Of a stretch of 64,000 nucleotides of DNA, positions 42,247 through 52,005 are shown in pieces; position 1 is the first letter of the stretch; each line of letters opens with the position of its first letter. This DNA is from Granulicoccus phenolivorans DSM 17626 = NBRC 107789 = JCM 15570 (GTDB lineage: Bacteria > Actinomycetota > Actinomycetes > Propionibacteriales > Propionibacteriaceae): positions 1 through 64,000 of the forward strand of contig NZ_AUHH01000008.1 of assembly GCF_000423085.1 (NCBI RefSeq), written 5' to 3'. A program made the position numbers and the translations under genes. The notes under the pieces are model-generated. The model did not search any database. It worked only from the letters and a program-made list of their open reading frames with translations, and was not told the origin of the DNA.

Positions 42247-43404
42247 TCAGAGCGGGCGGGCCCGGGGCAGCACGACCAGGGCGTCCTTGTGGACGGCGGT
42301 ACCGCCGAAGTCCGGCCCGAGCGTGTCCAGCAGCCGGGCGGTGGTCAGCCCCTTCATCCGGCGCAGATCGTCGGCATCGAAGCCGGCCAGGCCGCGGGCG
42401 ATCACCAGATTGTCCGGATCGACGATGTTGACCGGATCGCCCTCGTGGAAGTCGCCGCGGACCTCGGTGATCCCCACCGGCAACAGGCTGGCGTCGCGTT
42501 CGGTGAGCGCCCGGGCGGCCCCGGCGTCGATCACCAGGTCCCCCTCGGCCCGGGTGGCGTGCGCCACCCACAGTTGCCGGGCCCCACGCCGGCGTCCGGT
42601 GACATGGAAGCAGGTGCCGACATCTCCCCCGGCCAGCGCCTCGACGCACTGGTCGGCGTTGGTCAGCAGCACCGGAATCCCCGCCGAGGTGGCGATCTGG
42701 GCGGCCTCGACCTTGGTGGTCATCCCGCCGGTGCCCACCCGCGACCCGATCCGGGAGGTGTCGACCCCGAGCAGATCCTGCGGGTCGCGTACCTCCGCGA
42801 TCCGTCGGGCCCCGGGGTTGGCCGGATGATCGGTGTAGAGCGCATCGACATCCGACAGCAGGATCAGCGCATCCGCGCGGACCAGATGGGCGACCAGGGC
42901 GGCCAGCCGGTCGTTGTCGCCGAAGCGGATCTCCTGGCTGGCGACGGTGTCGTTCTCGTTGATGATCGGCACCACCCCGAGCTCCAGCAGTCGGGTCAGG
43001 GTCCGATTCGCGTTGCGGTACTGCCCGCGGCGGACCACATCGTCCTCGGTCAGCAGTACCTGTCCGACGGTGTAGCCACGCTCCAGGAAGCGCCGGGTGT
43101 AGTGCGCGACCAGCAGCCCCTGCCCGACCGACGCGGCGGCCTGCTGCGTCGCCAGGTCCCGCGGGCGCTCCTGCAGTCCCAGCGGCATCAGGCCGGTGGC
43201 GATCGCGCCGGAGGAGACCAGGACGACCTCGCGGTTGCGGTCCCGGGCATCGGCGAGCGCGTCCACCAGCCGCTGCAGTCGGGACGGCGCCAGCCCACCC
43301 TCGGGCGTGGTCAGCGAGGACGATCCGACCTTGACCACCACCCGGTGCGCGGCGCCGATCCGGCTGCGGACCGACTCCTCGGCCGCGACCGCCGGCTCAG
43401 GCAT
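42247..43404 (-). CDS. proB: Glutamate 5-kinase
   Basis: 385 residues. The kinase domain begins [11 protein letters not shown] and includes [25 protein letters not shown] and [15 protein letters not shown]; the last 80 residues form the PUA domain ([31 protein letters not shown]). It phosphorylates glutamate for proline synthesis. ATG at 43404 overlaps the obgE stop by eight bases, so it is coupled to obgE. Confidence 0.95.
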   Translation of the reverse strand: MPEPAVAAEESVRSRIGAAHRVVVKVGSSSLTTPEGGLAPSRLQRLVDALADARDRNREVVLVSSGAIATGLMPLGLQERPRDLATQQAAASVGQGLLVAHYTRRFLERGYTVGQVLLTEDDVVRRGQYRNANRTLTRLLELGVVPIINENDTVASQEIRFGDNDRLAALVAHLVRADALILLSDVDALYTDHPANPGARRIAEVRDPQDLLGVDTSRIGSRVGTGGMTTKVEAAQIATSAGIPVLLTNADQCVEALAGGDVGTCFHVTGRRRGARQLWVAHATRAEGDLVIDAGAARALTERDASLLPVGITEVRGDFHEGDPVNIVDPDNLVIARGLAGFDADDLRRMKGLTTARLLDTLGPDFGGTAVHKDALVVLPRARPL

Positions 43405-44857
43405 CGTCGCCATCGCCGTCCCCGGCCGCCTTGCGGGCGTGGTAGTCGGCGTCCTTCTCCCGTCGGCGGACCGCCGCCGGGCGTTCGTGCTCCAGGCGTA
43501 CGTCCTCACCGCGGCGGCCCAGAATCTCCGCGCCGCCCTCGATCTGGGGCGCGAAGTCGAACACGACCGCATCCTCGCCACCGATCGCGACCGCATCGCC
43601 GGCGTGGGCGCCCAGCCGCAACAGTTCGTCCTCGATCCCGATCCGGTTCAGCCGGTCGGCCAGGTAGCCCACCGCTTCGGCATTGGTGAAATCGGTCTGC
43701 CGGACCCAGCGTTCGGGCTTGTCGCCGCGTACGCGCCAGATGAAGCCGCCCTCGCCGTCGCCCATCTGCCGGATGGTGAAGCTGTCGCCGCCGTCGACCG
43801 GCTTGGGCCGGATCACGATCCGCGGCGCTTCCGGCTCCGGTGCGTTGGCCCGGCGCTGTTCGACCAGGTCGGCCATGGCGTACGTCAGCGCGCGCAGACC
43901 CTCGCCGGTCTTGGTCGAGATCACGAACGTACGCATGCCCCGGGCCTTGACGTCCTCCAGCACCAGGTCGACCAGATCATGGCCGTCGGGCACGTCGACC
44001 TTGTTCAGCGCCACCAGTCGGGGCCGGTCCTCCAGTCCCCCGTGCGCGGCGAGTTCGGCCTCGATCACGTCCAGGTCGCTCAGCGGATCGCGGCCCGGCT
44101 CGAAGGTCGCGGTGTCGATGACATGCACCAGCGCGGCGCAGCGTTCGATGTGCCGCAGGAAGTCCAGGCCCAGCCCCTTGCCCAGCGAGGCCCCCTCGAT
44201 CAGACCCGGGACGTCGGCGACGGTGAACGTCGTGTCCCCGGCCACGACCACCCCGAGGTTCGGCACCAGGGTGGTGAACGGGTAGTCCGCGATCTTCGGC
44301 CGGGCCCGGGAGATCGCGGCGATCAGCGAGGACTTGCCGGCGCTGGGAAATCCGACCAGGCCGACGTCGGCGACGACCTTGAGTTCCAGGGTGACCGTAC
44401 GCGCCTCCCCCTCCTCCCCGAGCAGGGCGAACCCGGGTGCCTTGCGGGCGGAGGTGGCCAGCGCGGCATTGCCCAGCCCGCCGCGCCCGCCGGCGGCCAC
44501 GACGAACTCGGTTCCCGGCCCGGTCAGGTCGGCCAGCACCTCGCCGGTCTCGGCGTCGCTGACCACGGTGCCCTCGGGCACCTTCAACACGATGTCGTCA
44601 CCGTTGGCGCCGTTCTGGTGGTCGCCCTTGCCGGGCTGCCCGTTGGTGGCGCGGCGCTTGTTGCTGCGGTGGTAGTCGACCAGGGTGGTCAGGCCGGAAT
44701 CGACGCGCAGAATGACCGAGCCGCCGTGGCCGCCGTTCCCGCCGTCGGGTCCGCCCAGCGGCTTGAACTTCTCCCGGTGCACCGAGGCGCAACCGTGTCC
44801 GCCGTTACCCCCGGCGACCTCGAGGGTCACCTGATCGACGAAGGAGGGGATGGCCAT
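43397..44857 (-). CDS. obgE: GTPase Obg
   Basis: 486 residues. The glycine-rich Obg domain ([20 protein letters not shown]) is N-terminal, followed by the G domain ([29 protein letters not shown]) and the OCT domain near 350-430 ([20 protein letters not shown]), with a basic tail. It acts in ribosome assembly and stress control. It lies downstream of rplU-rpmA as usual. Confidence 0.96.
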   Translation of the reverse strand: MAIPSFVDQVTLEVAGGNGGHGCASVHREKFKPLGGPDGGNGGHGGSVILRVDSGLTTLVDYHRSNKRRATNGQPGKGDHQNGANGDDIVLKVPEGTVVSDAETGEVLADLTGPGTEFVVAAGGRGGLGNAALATSARKAPGFALLGEEGEARTVTLELKVVADVGLVGFPSAGKSSLIAAISRARPKIADYPFTTLVPNLGVVVAGDTTFTVADVPGLIEGASLGKGLGLDFLRHIERCAALVHVIDTATFEPGRDPLSDLDVIEAELAAHGGLEDRPRLVALNKVDVPDGHDLVDLVLEDVKARGMRTFVISTKTGEGLRALTYAMADLVEQRRANAPEPEAPRIVIRPKPVDGGDSFTIRQMGDGEGGFIWRVRGDKPERWVRQTDFTNAEAVGYLADRLNRIGIEDELLRLGAHAGDAVAIGGEDAVVFDFAPQIEGGAEILGRRGEDVRLEHERPAAVRRREKDADYHARKAAGDGDGDDA

Positions 44858-44921
44858 GTTGTTGCCCGTTCTTGCTGGTTCGGTTCTCGCGCGGCGTCCC
44901 GCGGTTGTGGGGAATGCGCGA

Positions 44922-44951
44922 AGGGCGGCCCAGGAATCTCCGGACCGCCCT
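44922..44951 (-). terminator. Hairpin between rpmA and obgE
   Basis: On the minus strand AGGGCGGTCC and GGGCCGCCCT form a 10-bp stem (one G-U pair) around a 10-base loop. It sits between the rpmA stop and the obgE start, without a U-tract, so it may partly terminate or attenuate transcription into obgE. Confidence 0.5.
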
Positions 44952-44985
44952 CAAAGCGTATGCGCTCAGCTGTGGTGCTGTGGCC

Positions 44986-45255
44986 TCACTGGGCCGCGGC
45001 CACCTCGACCGGCTTGATGTTGATCACGTTGCGGCCGCGGCGGGTGCCGAACTCGACGTGGCCCTCGCGCAGCGCGAACAGGGTGTCGTCGCTGCCCCGA
45101 CCGACCCCGTCACCGGGGTGGAAGTGGGTGCCCCGCTGGCGGACGATGATCTCGCCGGCGTTGACCAGCTGACCACCGAACCGCTTCACTCCGAGGCGCT
45201 GTGCCTTGGAATCGCGACCGTTCTTGGACGAGGATGCGCCCTTCTTATGTGCCAT
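44986..45255 (-). CDS. rpmA: Ribosomal protein L27
   Basis: 89 residues. The start [20 protein letters not shown] and the core [20 protein letters not shown] are diagnostic. It directly follows rplU, 9 bp apart, and no Firmicutes-type cleavable N-terminal extension is present. Confidence 0.98.
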   Translation of the reverse strand: MAHKKGASSSKNGRDSKAQRLGVKRFGGQLVNAGEIIVRQRGTHFHPGDGVGRGSDDTLFALREGHVEFGTRRGRNVINIKPVEVAAAQ

Positions 45256-45264
45256 GGTTCCGCC

Positions 45265-45573
45265 TCAGCTCTCGATGCCGGTGACTTTGACCTGGGTGTA
45301 GCGCTGGCGATGGCCCTGACGCTTCTTGTACCCGGTCTTGTTCTTGTACTTCAGGATCCGAACCTTCGGGCCCTTGGTCTCGGCCAGCACCTCAGCGGTC
45401 ACCGACACCTTGTCCAGGGCACCCTTGTCGGAGGTGACGGAATCGCCGTCCACCACCAGCAGCGGCTGCAGCGACACGCTGGAGCCCACCTCTTCGGCGA
45501 CCTTGTCGATCTCGACAATGTCGCCCACGGCCACCTTGTGCTGGCGGCCGCCACTGCGCACGATCGCGTACAC
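45265..45573 (-). CDS. rplU: Ribosomal protein L21
   Basis: 102 residues from GTG 45573 ([20 protein letters not shown]), the usual start of actinobacterial L21. The end [20 protein letters not shown] is typical. A longer frame to 45639 has no binding site or family support. Confidence 0.96.
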   Translation of the reverse strand: MYAIVRSGGRQHKVAVGDIVEIDKVAEEVGSSVSLQPLLVVDGDSVTSDKGALDKVSVTAEVLAETKGPKVRILKYKNKTGYKKRQGHRQRYTQVKVTGIES

Positions 45574-45710
45574 GGCGAACCTACTCTCTGTTGCTGTCTC
45601 AAGACTTGTGCACCGCTGCGGTCCCAGGCCCATGGCCAACGGAACTGCGCGCCGTCAAGGCGTACCGGCACCGAGGATTAAGACTACGTGTCCGGGCCCG
45701 GACGGTCAAA

Positions 45711-45745
45711 CCGGGGCGCGCACGCCTGTTGCGCCCACGCCCCGG
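45711..45745 (-). terminator. Hairpin downstream of the P450 gene
   Basis: CCGGGGCG (45711-45718) and CGCCCCGG (45738-45745) can pair around a 19-base loop, just past the 3-prime end of the P450 gene at 45754. A separate GTCCGGGCCCGGAC palindrome is at 45690-45703. No U-tract is visible. Confidence 0.4.
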
Positions 45746-45753
45746 GACCTTTT

Positions 45754-46974
45754 CTACACGCCCCAGGTGACGTGAAGTTCTTTCGGCCCCTGGGACACCC
45801 AGTCCCAGAAGCACCCGTCGGCCGGAGCCTGCGACTGCAGCGCCGGCAGGGCCCGCAGCAACTCCTCCAGCCCGATCCGGCAGACCGCGGTGGCGAAGTA
45901 GCCGCCGGGGCAGGCCCGGCGTCCGGTCCCGAAGGCCAGATGCTGGTCGGCGGCCCGCCACAGGTTGAATGTGGTCGGGGTGTCCCAGTGGGTCTCGTCG
46001 TGGTTGGCCGACCCGTAGGACTGGATGATCACCGTGTGCTTGGGCACATGGAATCCGGCGATCTCGGTATCGGCGATGGCGACCCGGGGCGTGGAGCACC
46101 AGGCGGGGGCGACCCAGCGCATTCCCTCGGCCACCGCGCGCGGGATCAGCGTCGGATCGGCGACCACCGCCGCCAACTGGTCGGGGTCACTGAACAGTCC
46201 GACCAGCGTCGCGAACATCGCGCTGCCCGGCTGCTGCATTGCGCACAGCAGGAAGGCGTAGATCGTGGGGTAGATGTGACCCCAGTCCCGGGTCTCGCCG
46301 GCGGGCATTCCGTCATGCAGCCAGTGCGAGAGCCACACGTCCTCCGGCGAATCGGTCCAGGTGTCCAGCAGCGGATCGACCGCTTCGCGGATCGCCGTCT
46401 TGGCCCGGTCCCCGACCTCGAACCGCCCCTGGTCGAGGAAGCGGCCGTCGTCGTCGACGGCGACGTTGGTATAGGACACGCTCAGCTCATCGGACCAGGT
46501 CAGCAGCCGCTCGCAGCTGATGCTGTACAGCCCCATCGCATCGCCCAGCACCCGCACGCTCAGCGGCATGAAGTACTGGCGGACCAGTTCGGCACGGCCG
46601 TCCTCGAGGAACCGGGCCAGGCAGTCCCGGGCGATCGGTCGCACCAGGTCATCGACCCAGCGGTCCACCTCGGCCGGTTGCAGACACGGATCCACCATCG
46701 CGCGCAGCTCGGCATGGATCGGGCCGTTGGCCCCGAACACCGCCGGGTGCCCGAGCGTACGCCCGCCGGCCGGGGTCGCGACCGCCCCGAAGTCCGGGCT
46801 GCCGGCCACCTCACGGCAGACCTCGTGGGAGGTCCCGACCACCGCTCCCAGGTGCGGCAGATGGGCCAGCGGAGCCTCCTTGCGCAGCCGCGCCCAGGCC
46901 GGGTACGGATTGCGGTCCCACTGCTCCGCGGTCAGGTCATCGGCCCACGACAGGGTCGGAATCTGAATCTTCAT
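45754..46974 (-). CDS. Cytochrome P450, divergent paralogue of GcoA
   Basis: 406 residues, aligning without gaps to the GcoA-like protein at 49198. The heme cysteine is Cys355 in FGTGRRACPGG; the ExxR motif is EGMR. Relative to the partner, pocket residues change: Phe74 to Leu, Phe168 to Tyr, Val240 to Ala, Gly244 to Cys, Ile291 to Ala and Phe394 to Ser, and the I-helix acid in MQEPG becomes MQQPG (Gln248). It therefore probably has a different, perhaps larger, substrate. No reductase gene accompanies it, so it likely shares the one at 48166. It diverges from its own AraC gene. Confidence 0.87.
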   Translation of the reverse strand: MKIQIPTLSWADDLTAEQWDRNPYPAWARLRKEAPLAHLPHLGAVVGTSHEVCREVAGSPDFGAVATPAGGRTLGHPAVFGANGPIHAELRAMVDPCLQPAEVDRWVDDLVRPIARDCLARFLEDGRAELVRQYFMPLSVRVLGDAMGLYSISCERLLTWSDELSVSYTNVAVDDDGRFLDQGRFEVGDRAKTAIREAVDPLLDTWTDSPEDVWLSHWLHDGMPAGETRDWGHIYPTIYAFLLCAMQQPGSAMFATLVGLFSDPDQLAAVVADPTLIPRAVAEGMRWVAPAWCSTPRVAIADTEIAGFHVPKHTVIIQSYGSANHDETHWDTPTTFNLWRAADQHLAFGTGRRACPGGYFATAVCRIGLEELLRALPALQSQAPADGCFWDWVSQGPKELHVTWGV

Positions 46975-47057
46975 GGAGACTCCTTCCTCCGCGCTAGGGG
47001 GTATGACGCAGATCACATAGGCTGGCTGTGCATTCAAGCTACGGAGAACCGCGGAAC

Positions 47058-47096
47058 CGGGAAATACTGAAAGCGCGGGCTGTACGAAAAGCGCGG
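47058..47096. promoter_or_regulatory. Conserved promoter motif of the P450 paralogue
   Basis: Contains AAATACTGAAAGCGCGG (47062-47078) and CTGTACGAAAAGCGCGG (47080-47096), that is, two direct copies ending GAAAGCGCGG and GAAAAGCGCGG about 18 bp apart. It is almost identical to 50504-50537 in the promoter of the other P450/AraC pair. Direct repeats are the usual AraC binding arrangement. Confidence 0.7.
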
Positions 47097-47181
47097 CGCC
47101 GATCGGGGGGAATCAGGCGTCACCAGTCCGCGGAAGCGGATCCGGGGGATCCCGCGGCGTCGCCTGATTGGGGGGATTCCA

Positions 47182-48147
47182 GTGCACCGCAGTCGTACCC
47201 AGAGTTGGGACGGGGCCACCGAACTCACCAGCGCGGCCTATTTCCCCCACCGCCTGGTGCCCAAGGGACACGCCGCGCCCGACTTCCGGATCGCGGCCGT
47301 GGACTACGGACCGGTCACGATCGGCCGGGTCAGTTTCGGGGCCGAACTCGCGATCGAATGTGAATATCCCGGCGCGATCGAGATCAACTTTCCGCTCGTG
47401 GGCGCGGTGGAGTCCCGGTTGGGGTCGGCGGAGTTCGGTGCGGCGCGGGGGCAGGCGACCATCTTCGACGCCGACCAGCGTCACGACATCACCCGCTGGA
47501 CGACCGATTGTGAAGTGATTGCGGTCAAGTTCGATGCGGCCTGGCTGCGCGAGCAGGCCGCCCGGGGCTTCGACGCCGGCCCCGGCCTGCAGCTGCCGCA
47601 TCAACTCGATCTGCGGCGGGCCTCGACCGCGGATTGGTTCCGGTTGCTGCGGGGACTGCACAGCAGCGGGGTGTCCGGCGGGCCGGTGGCGCCGATGCTG
47701 GCCGATGCGGTCGCGACCTCGTTCCTGTTGGCTTCGCTGCCGGACCCCGATCACGGCCGGGGCGTCAACGATCGCACCGCGGCCACCGTGGTCCGCCCGG
47801 TGCTGGAGGCGCTGGCCGCCGACCCGGGCCGGAACTGGACCGCGCTGGAGATGGCCGAGATCGGTCAGGTGAGCATCCGACGGCTGCAGGAGGCCTTCCG
47901 CAAAACGCTCGGCCAAACGCCCCGGCAGAAGCTCCTCGAGCTACGGCTGGAGCACGCCCGGGCCCAATTGCGCGCGGGCCGAGGCAGCGTCACCGAAATC
48001 TCGGCCGATCTCGGCTTCAGCAACCCCGGCCGCTTCGCCGCCGCCTATCGCCGGCGGTGGGGCGTCCTGCCCAGCGAGGACGTGCCCCGCTGGGCGCTGC
48101 AGCATCCGCCGGGGCGCCAGCGCCTGCTCACGCTGCAACCCGCCTGA
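47182..48147 (+). CDS. AraC-family regulator (paired with the P450 paralogue)
   Basis: 321 residues from GTG 47182. The sensor half resembles the AraC-binding-like domain (YFPHRLVPKGHAAPDFRIAA, GAIEINFPLVGAVESRLGSA), and the C-terminal half has both helix-turn-helix motifs ([40 protein letters not shown]). It is a close paralogue of the AraC at 50612. It diverges from the P450 at 45754 across the shared motif and likely activates it. Confidence 0.9.
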   Translation: MHRSRTQSWDGATELTSAAYFPHRLVPKGHAAPDFRIAAVDYGPVTIGRVSFGAELAIECEYPGAIEINFPLVGAVESRLGSAEFGAARGQATIFDADQRHDITRWTTDCEVIAVKFDAAWLREQAARGFDAGPGLQLPHQLDLRRASTADWFRLLRGLHSSGVSGGPVAPMLADAVATSFLLASLPDPDHGRGVNDRTAATVVRPVLEALAADPGRNWTALEMAEIGQVSIRRLQEAFRKTLGQTPRQKLLELRLEHARAQLRAGRGSVTEISADLGFSNPGRFAAAYRRRWGVLPSEDVPRWALQHPPGRQRLLTLQPA

Positions 48148-48165
48148 GCCGCCGCCGGCGCCGGG

Positions 48166-49194
48166 TCAGCCGGCGACCAGGTCGCGGGTGCGAGCCGGGG
48201 TGAAGCGTTCCCGGAACGTACGCCGGGGCGCCAGCCGCCGCCGTTTCGCCGCGGCCGCGACCCCGTCGACGAACCGGTCCGAACCACACAGGTAGCCGGT
48301 CATCCCGCGACAGGTCGACAGATCCTCCAGCAGCCGGTCGGAGACGTACCCCATGCAGCCCTCGTGATGCTCCCGGCTGACCGCCGGGCGGAAGGTGAAG
48401 TTCGGGTGCGCCGCGGCGAGGTCGGCCCAGAACTGCTGATCGTAGAGGTACGCGCAGGTGCGTACCCCGTGATAGACGATGACTTCCCGCTCGGGGTTGT
48501 CAGCCAGGGCGGCGCGGGCGATCCCCTTCAGCGGGGCGATTCCGGTGCCGCCACCGAGCAGCAACAGTCCCCCGTCGGTGTCGCTGGGATCGTAGACGAA
48601 GTCGCCGAGCGGACCGCTCAGTTCGACGCTCTCCCCCACCCGGATCGTCCCGTTGGCCCACTGATCGGAGGCCACGCCCCCGGCTTCGCGACGGATGTGC
48701 AGTTCGATCTCGGGGTCGGTGGGTAGGCTGGCGATCGAGTACTGCCGGCGCTCCCCCGGCGCTCCGGGGACGTGCAGCGACACCGACTGCCCGGCGCTGA
48801 ACTCGAACTCCCGATCCGGGCGCAGGTACACGATGCGGGTGTCCTGGGCGACATCGTCGACCCGGGTCACGATGGCGGTGAAGTCGATCAGCGGATGGTG
48901 CACCGCATCGGTGCCGCCGTCGGCGGCCTCGACGGTGACGTCACTGGTGGCGACGGCCTGACAGGTCAGCGTGTAGCCGTCGGCGCGGTCCTGGTCGGTC
49001 AGGGTGCTCAGCGGGGAGTCCCGGTGGTCGACCTCCCCGCAGAGCACCTTGAGCTTGCAGGTGCCGCAGGTGCCCTGGTTGCAGGAGTTGGGCATCCAGA
49101 CCCCGGCGCGCAGCATCGCGTCCAGCATGGTCTGATCGGCGGCGGCGGTGACGGTGTCGTCGCGTCCGGCGATGGTGATGGTGTGCTCGGTCAT
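48166..49194 (-). CDS. gcoB: P450 reductase, ferredoxin-FAD-NAD fusion (GcoB-like)
   Basis: 342 residues in three parts. A plant-type 2Fe-2S ferredoxin (Cys38, Cys43, Cys46 and Cys78 in CNQGTCGTC and LTC), an FAD domain with RQYS at 150-153, and an NAD domain with GGGTGIAP at 214-221. This order is that of GcoB, the single-protein reductase of guaiacol O-demethylase. It starts 3 bp after the P450 stop and should pass NADH electrons to that P450 and probably also to the paralogue. Confidence 0.9.
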   Translation of the reverse strand: MTEHTITIAGRDDTVTAAADQTMLDAMLRAGVWMPNSCNQGTCGTCKLKVLCGEVDHRDSPLSTLTDQDRADGYTLTCQAVATSDVTVEAADGGTDAVHHPLIDFTAIVTRVDDVAQDTRIVYLRPDREFEFSAGQSVSLHVPGAPGERRQYSIASLPTDPEIELHIRREAGGVASDQWANGTIRVGESVELSGPLGDFVYDPSDTDGGLLLLGGGTGIAPLKGIARAALADNPEREVIVYHGVRTCAYLYDQQFWADLAAAHPNFTFRPAVSREHHEGCMGYVSDRLLEDLSTCRGMTGYLCGSDRFVDGVAAAAKRRRLAPRRTFRERFTPARTRDLVAG

Positions 49195-49197
49195 GGC

Positions 49198-50418
49198 TCA
49201 GACCTCCCAGGTGACGTGCAGTTCCTTGGGGCCACGGAAGCCCCAGCCCCAGAACTCGACATCGGAGTCGGTGTCCCGCTCGAGGTTCGGGATGGATTCG
49301 AACAGTTCCTCCAGGCCGATCCGGCAGACCTGATTGGCGAAGTAGATGCCGGCGCAGGCATGGTTGCCGAAGCCGAAGGCCAGGTGCGGCAACGGTTTGC
49401 GACGCAGATCGTAGGTCGAGGGGGCATCCCAGCCGGCCTCGTCGTGGTTGGCCGAACCGTAGGACTGGATGATCACGGTGTCCTTGGGGATGTGGAAGCC
49501 GCTGACCTCGGTGTCGGTGAGCGCGACCCGGGCCGAGGCGGACCAGATCGGGGAGGTCCAGCGCATCCCTTCGGCAATGGCTTGCGGGATCAGGCCCGGC
49601 TCGTCGACGACCGCGTCCAACTGCTCCTGATCGGTGAACAGGCCGACCATCGTGGAGGCCATCCCGTGGCCCGGCTCCTGCATCGCGCCCAGCAGGAACA
49701 CGTAGATCGTCGGGTAGATGTAGTCGCGGTCCCGGGTCTGGCCCTCGGGCATGCCGTCGTGCAGCCAGTGGGAGATCCACACGTCCTCGGGATCGGTGGT
49801 CCACTTGTCCAGCAGCGGGTCCACCGCGGCGCGGATCTCGGCCTTGGCGCGGTCGCCGATCTCGAACCGGGTGTGATCGAGGAACTCGCCGTTCTCATCG
49901 ACGCCGGCGTTGGTGAACGAGACGCTGAGGGCGTGGAACCATTCGCGGAGTTTGTCCGAGCTGATGCTCTGCAGGCCCATCGAGTCGCCCAGGGCGCGTA
50001 CGCTCACCGGCTCGAAGTACTGCGAGACCAACTCCGCCGCGCCGTCGTCCTCGAACTTCTCCAGGTAGCTGCGGGCGATCGGGCGGACCAGGTCCTCGAT
50101 CCAGCGGTCGACCTCCGAGGGCTGCAGGGCCGGGTCGACCATGGACCGCAGGTCGGCGTGCACCTCGCCGTTCACGCCGATCACCGCCGGGTGACCGAAG
50201 GTACGCCCACCCGCCGGGGTGATGATGCCGCCGAAGTCCGGGCTCGCGCCGACCGCGCGGCAGGTCTCCAGCGACGTCGCGACCGCGGCGCCGAGAATCG
50301 GCAGATGCGCCAGCGGTGCTTCCTTGCGCAGCCGCTCGTAGGTCGGGTACGGATTGCGCTCCAACTGCTCCATGGTGACCTCGCGGGTCCACTCCAGGGT
50401 CGGAATCTGCATCGTCAT
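49198..50418 (-). CDS. gcoA: Cytochrome P450 aryl-O-demethylase (GcoA-like, CYP255-type)
   Basis: 406 residues. Phe74, Phe168 and Phe394, together with Val240, Leu243, Gly244 and Ile291, match the known guaiacol pocket of GcoA once one residue of offset is allowed; Thr296 of GcoA is Ser295 here. The I-helix carries [15 protein letters not shown], and the heme cysteine is Cys355 ([10 protein letters not shown]). GcoA removes the O-methyl group of guaiacol and related lignin aromatics, giving catechols and formaldehyde. It is cotranscribed with the gcoB-like gene and diverges from an AraC regulator. Confidence 0.9.
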   Translation of the reverse strand: MTMQIPTLEWTREVTMEQLERNPYPTYERLRKEAPLAHLPILGAAVATSLETCRAVGASPDFGGIITPAGGRTFGHPAVIGVNGEVHADLRSMVDPALQPSEVDRWIEDLVRPIARSYLEKFEDDGAAELVSQYFEPVSVRALGDSMGLQSISSDKLREWFHALSVSFTNAGVDENGEFLDHTRFEIGDRAKAEIRAAVDPLLDKWTTDPEDVWISHWLHDGMPEGQTRDRDYIYPTIYVFLLGAMQEPGHGMASTMVGLFTDQEQLDAVVDEPGLIPQAIAEGMRWTSPIWSASARVALTDTEVSGFHIPKDTVIIQSYGSANHDEAGWDAPSTYDLRRKPLPHLAFGFGNHACAGIYFANQVCRIGLEELFESIPNLERDTDSDVEFWGWGFRGPKELHVTWEV

Positions 50419-50503
50419 AGGGACTCCCTCGTCCGGACCGGTCTTGTGACCTGAGCCACAATGGGTTACAAGCGAGTACGCTACGAACACCGCGCTGCCC
50501 GGT

Positions 50504-50537
50504 AAATACCGAAAGCGCGGCTGTACGAATAGCGCGG
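50504..50537. promoter_or_regulatory. Conserved promoter motif of the gcoA-like gene
   Basis: AAATACCGAAAGCGCGG (50504-50520) and CTGTACGAATAGCGCGG (50521-50537): two direct copies ending GAAAGCGCGG and GAATAGCGCGG. It repeats the motif at 47062-47096 nearly base for base. It lies between gcoA (start 50418) and the AraC gene (start 50612). Confidence 0.7.
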
Positions 50538-50611
50538 GCCGCCGTCGGCGAAGGAGCCGGCCGGAAGCAAGGGAGCTTCCCGACATCCGCACTGGCACGA
50601 GGAGGGCGCCG

Positions 50612-51514
50612 ATGGACCGGAAGGGCAGGACCCGGACCTGGGATGCGGCCCACGAGTTGGCTACCCAGACCTACTTTCCGCATCGGCTGCGTCCGCTGGA
50701 CCGGCAGGCACCCGACTTTCGGCTGAACGCCATCGACTACGGGCCGGTCACCATCGGCCGGATCACCTTCGGCCGGGATGTCGCGATCCAGTGCGAGTAC
50801 CCCGGCGCGATCGAGGTGAACTTTCCGCTCACCGGTGGGTTGGAGTCGCGGATCGGTTCGACCGAGGTGTTGTCCGGCGCCGGTCGGGCCACCGTGTTTG
50901 CCGCCGGGGAGCGGCACGACATCACCCGGTGGAGTCATGACTGCGATGTCCTGGGCGTCAAGTTCGACGAGGCCTGGCTGCGCGACCGGGCCGCTCGGGG
51001 GTTCGGGGTGCACGGTGCGCTCGCGCTGCCCCGCCAGCTCGATCTGCGGCAGGCGCCGACCGCGGACTGGTTCCGCCTGCTGCAGGGATTGCACAGCAGC
51101 GGGGCCTCCGGCGGTCCGGTCGCGCTGACCCTGGCCGATGCGCTGGCCACCTCGTTCCTGCTCAGTGTGCTCCCCGAGACCGGGCCGAATCCGGTCGCCG
51201 GCGGTCCGGCGGTGGCGGTGGTGCTGGAGGCCCTGGCCGCTGACCCCGGCCGGGACTGGACCGCCCTGGCGATGGCCGAGGTTGCCGGGGTGAGCGTACG
51301 CCGGCTGCAGGAGTCCTTTGCGAAGGAGCTGGGGAAGACACCGCGGCAGAAGCTCACCGAGTTGCGCCTGGACCGGGCCCGCACGGATCTGCGCGCGGGT
51401 ACGGGAACCGTCGCCGAGGTGGCGGCGAACCTCGGCTTCGGGAACCCCGGCCGGTTCGCCGCGGCGTACCGGGAGCGGTGGGGTGTGCTGCCCAAGGAGG
51501 ACCTGCCCCGCTGA
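50612..51514 (+). CDS. AraC-family regulator (GcoR-like)
   Basis: 300 residues. The sensor half ([40 protein letters not shown]) and the two helix-turn-helix motifs ([40 protein letters not shown]) match its paralogue at 47182. It probably activates gcoAB in response to a methoxy-aromatic compound. ATG is preceded by GAGGAGGG. Confidence 0.9.
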   Translation: MDRKGRTRTWDAAHELATQTYFPHRLRPLDRQAPDFRLNAIDYGPVTIGRITFGRDVAIQCEYPGAIEVNFPLTGGLESRIGSTEVLSGAGRATVFAAGERHDITRWSHDCDVLGVKFDEAWLRDRAARGFGVHGALALPRQLDLRQAPTADWFRLLQGLHSSGASGGPVALTLADALATSFLLSVLPETGPNPVAGGPAVAVVLEALAADPGRDWTALAMAEVAGVSVRRLQESFAKELGKTPRQKLTELRLDRARTDLRAGTGTVAEVAANLGFGNPGRFAAAYRERWGVLPKEDLPR

Positions 51515-51572
51515 GCCCGGCGGCCACCCGCCTACGCTGAGGGGACCCTCTCACCAACGAAGCGGAGAACCC

Positions 51573-51887
51573 ATGTATCGCCTGCACGTCATCTACGGCC
51601 GGCCGACCGACCCGGCTGCCTTCGACGAGTACTACTCGACCACCCACGCGCCGCTGGCCCGGGCCATTCCCGGCCTGCGCGATCTCACCGTGGCCAAGAC
51701 CGAGTCCCTCGACGGGTCCACGCCCACCACCTACCTGATCGCGACCCTCGACTTTGACTCGCAAGAGGCCCTCGGGGCAGGGCTCAGCTCGGCGGAGGGC
51801 CAGGCTGCCGCCGCCGATGTGCCCAACTTCGCCACCGGCGGGGTGACCATGCTCGGTGCCGAGCTGGACAAGCAGCAGCTCGGCTGA
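51573..51887 (+). CDS. EthD-family protein
   Basis: 104 residues. MYRLHVIYGRPTDPAAFDEY and YSTTHAPLARAIPGLRDLTV are the diagnostic EthD start, a dimeric alpha/beta barrel. EthD is required together with a P450 in ether degradation systems, role unclear, so a supporting role for the gcoAB system is plausible. It follows the AraC gene by 58 bp on the same strand, and a palindromic element follows. Confidence 0.85.
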   Translation: MYRLHVIYGRPTDPAAFDEYYSTTHAPLARAIPGLRDLTVAKTESLDGSTPTTYLIATLDFDSQEALGAGLSSAEGQAAAADVPNFATGGVTMLGAELDKQQLG

Positions 51888-51898
51888 GCAACCGACCG

Positions 51899-51982
51899 TC
51901 GTTTTCGGTGCAGCAAAAACTTCCAACTGCCCGCTGACTGGAGCGGAATCGCGTTTTTGGAAATCTGCTGCACCGAAAACGA
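51899..51982. repeat. 84-bp palindromic element between convergent genes
   Basis: Perfect 17-base inverted ends, TCGTTTTCGGTGCAGCA at 51899-51915 and its complement at 51966-51982, with 50 bp inside that also pair in part (AAAAACTTCC with GGAAATTTT-like). It lies between ethD and rne stops. It could act as a terminator for both or be a small non-autonomous mobile element. Confidence 0.65.
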
Positions 51983-52005
51983 TGATCCCGCCCGGGCGGC
52001 GGAAC

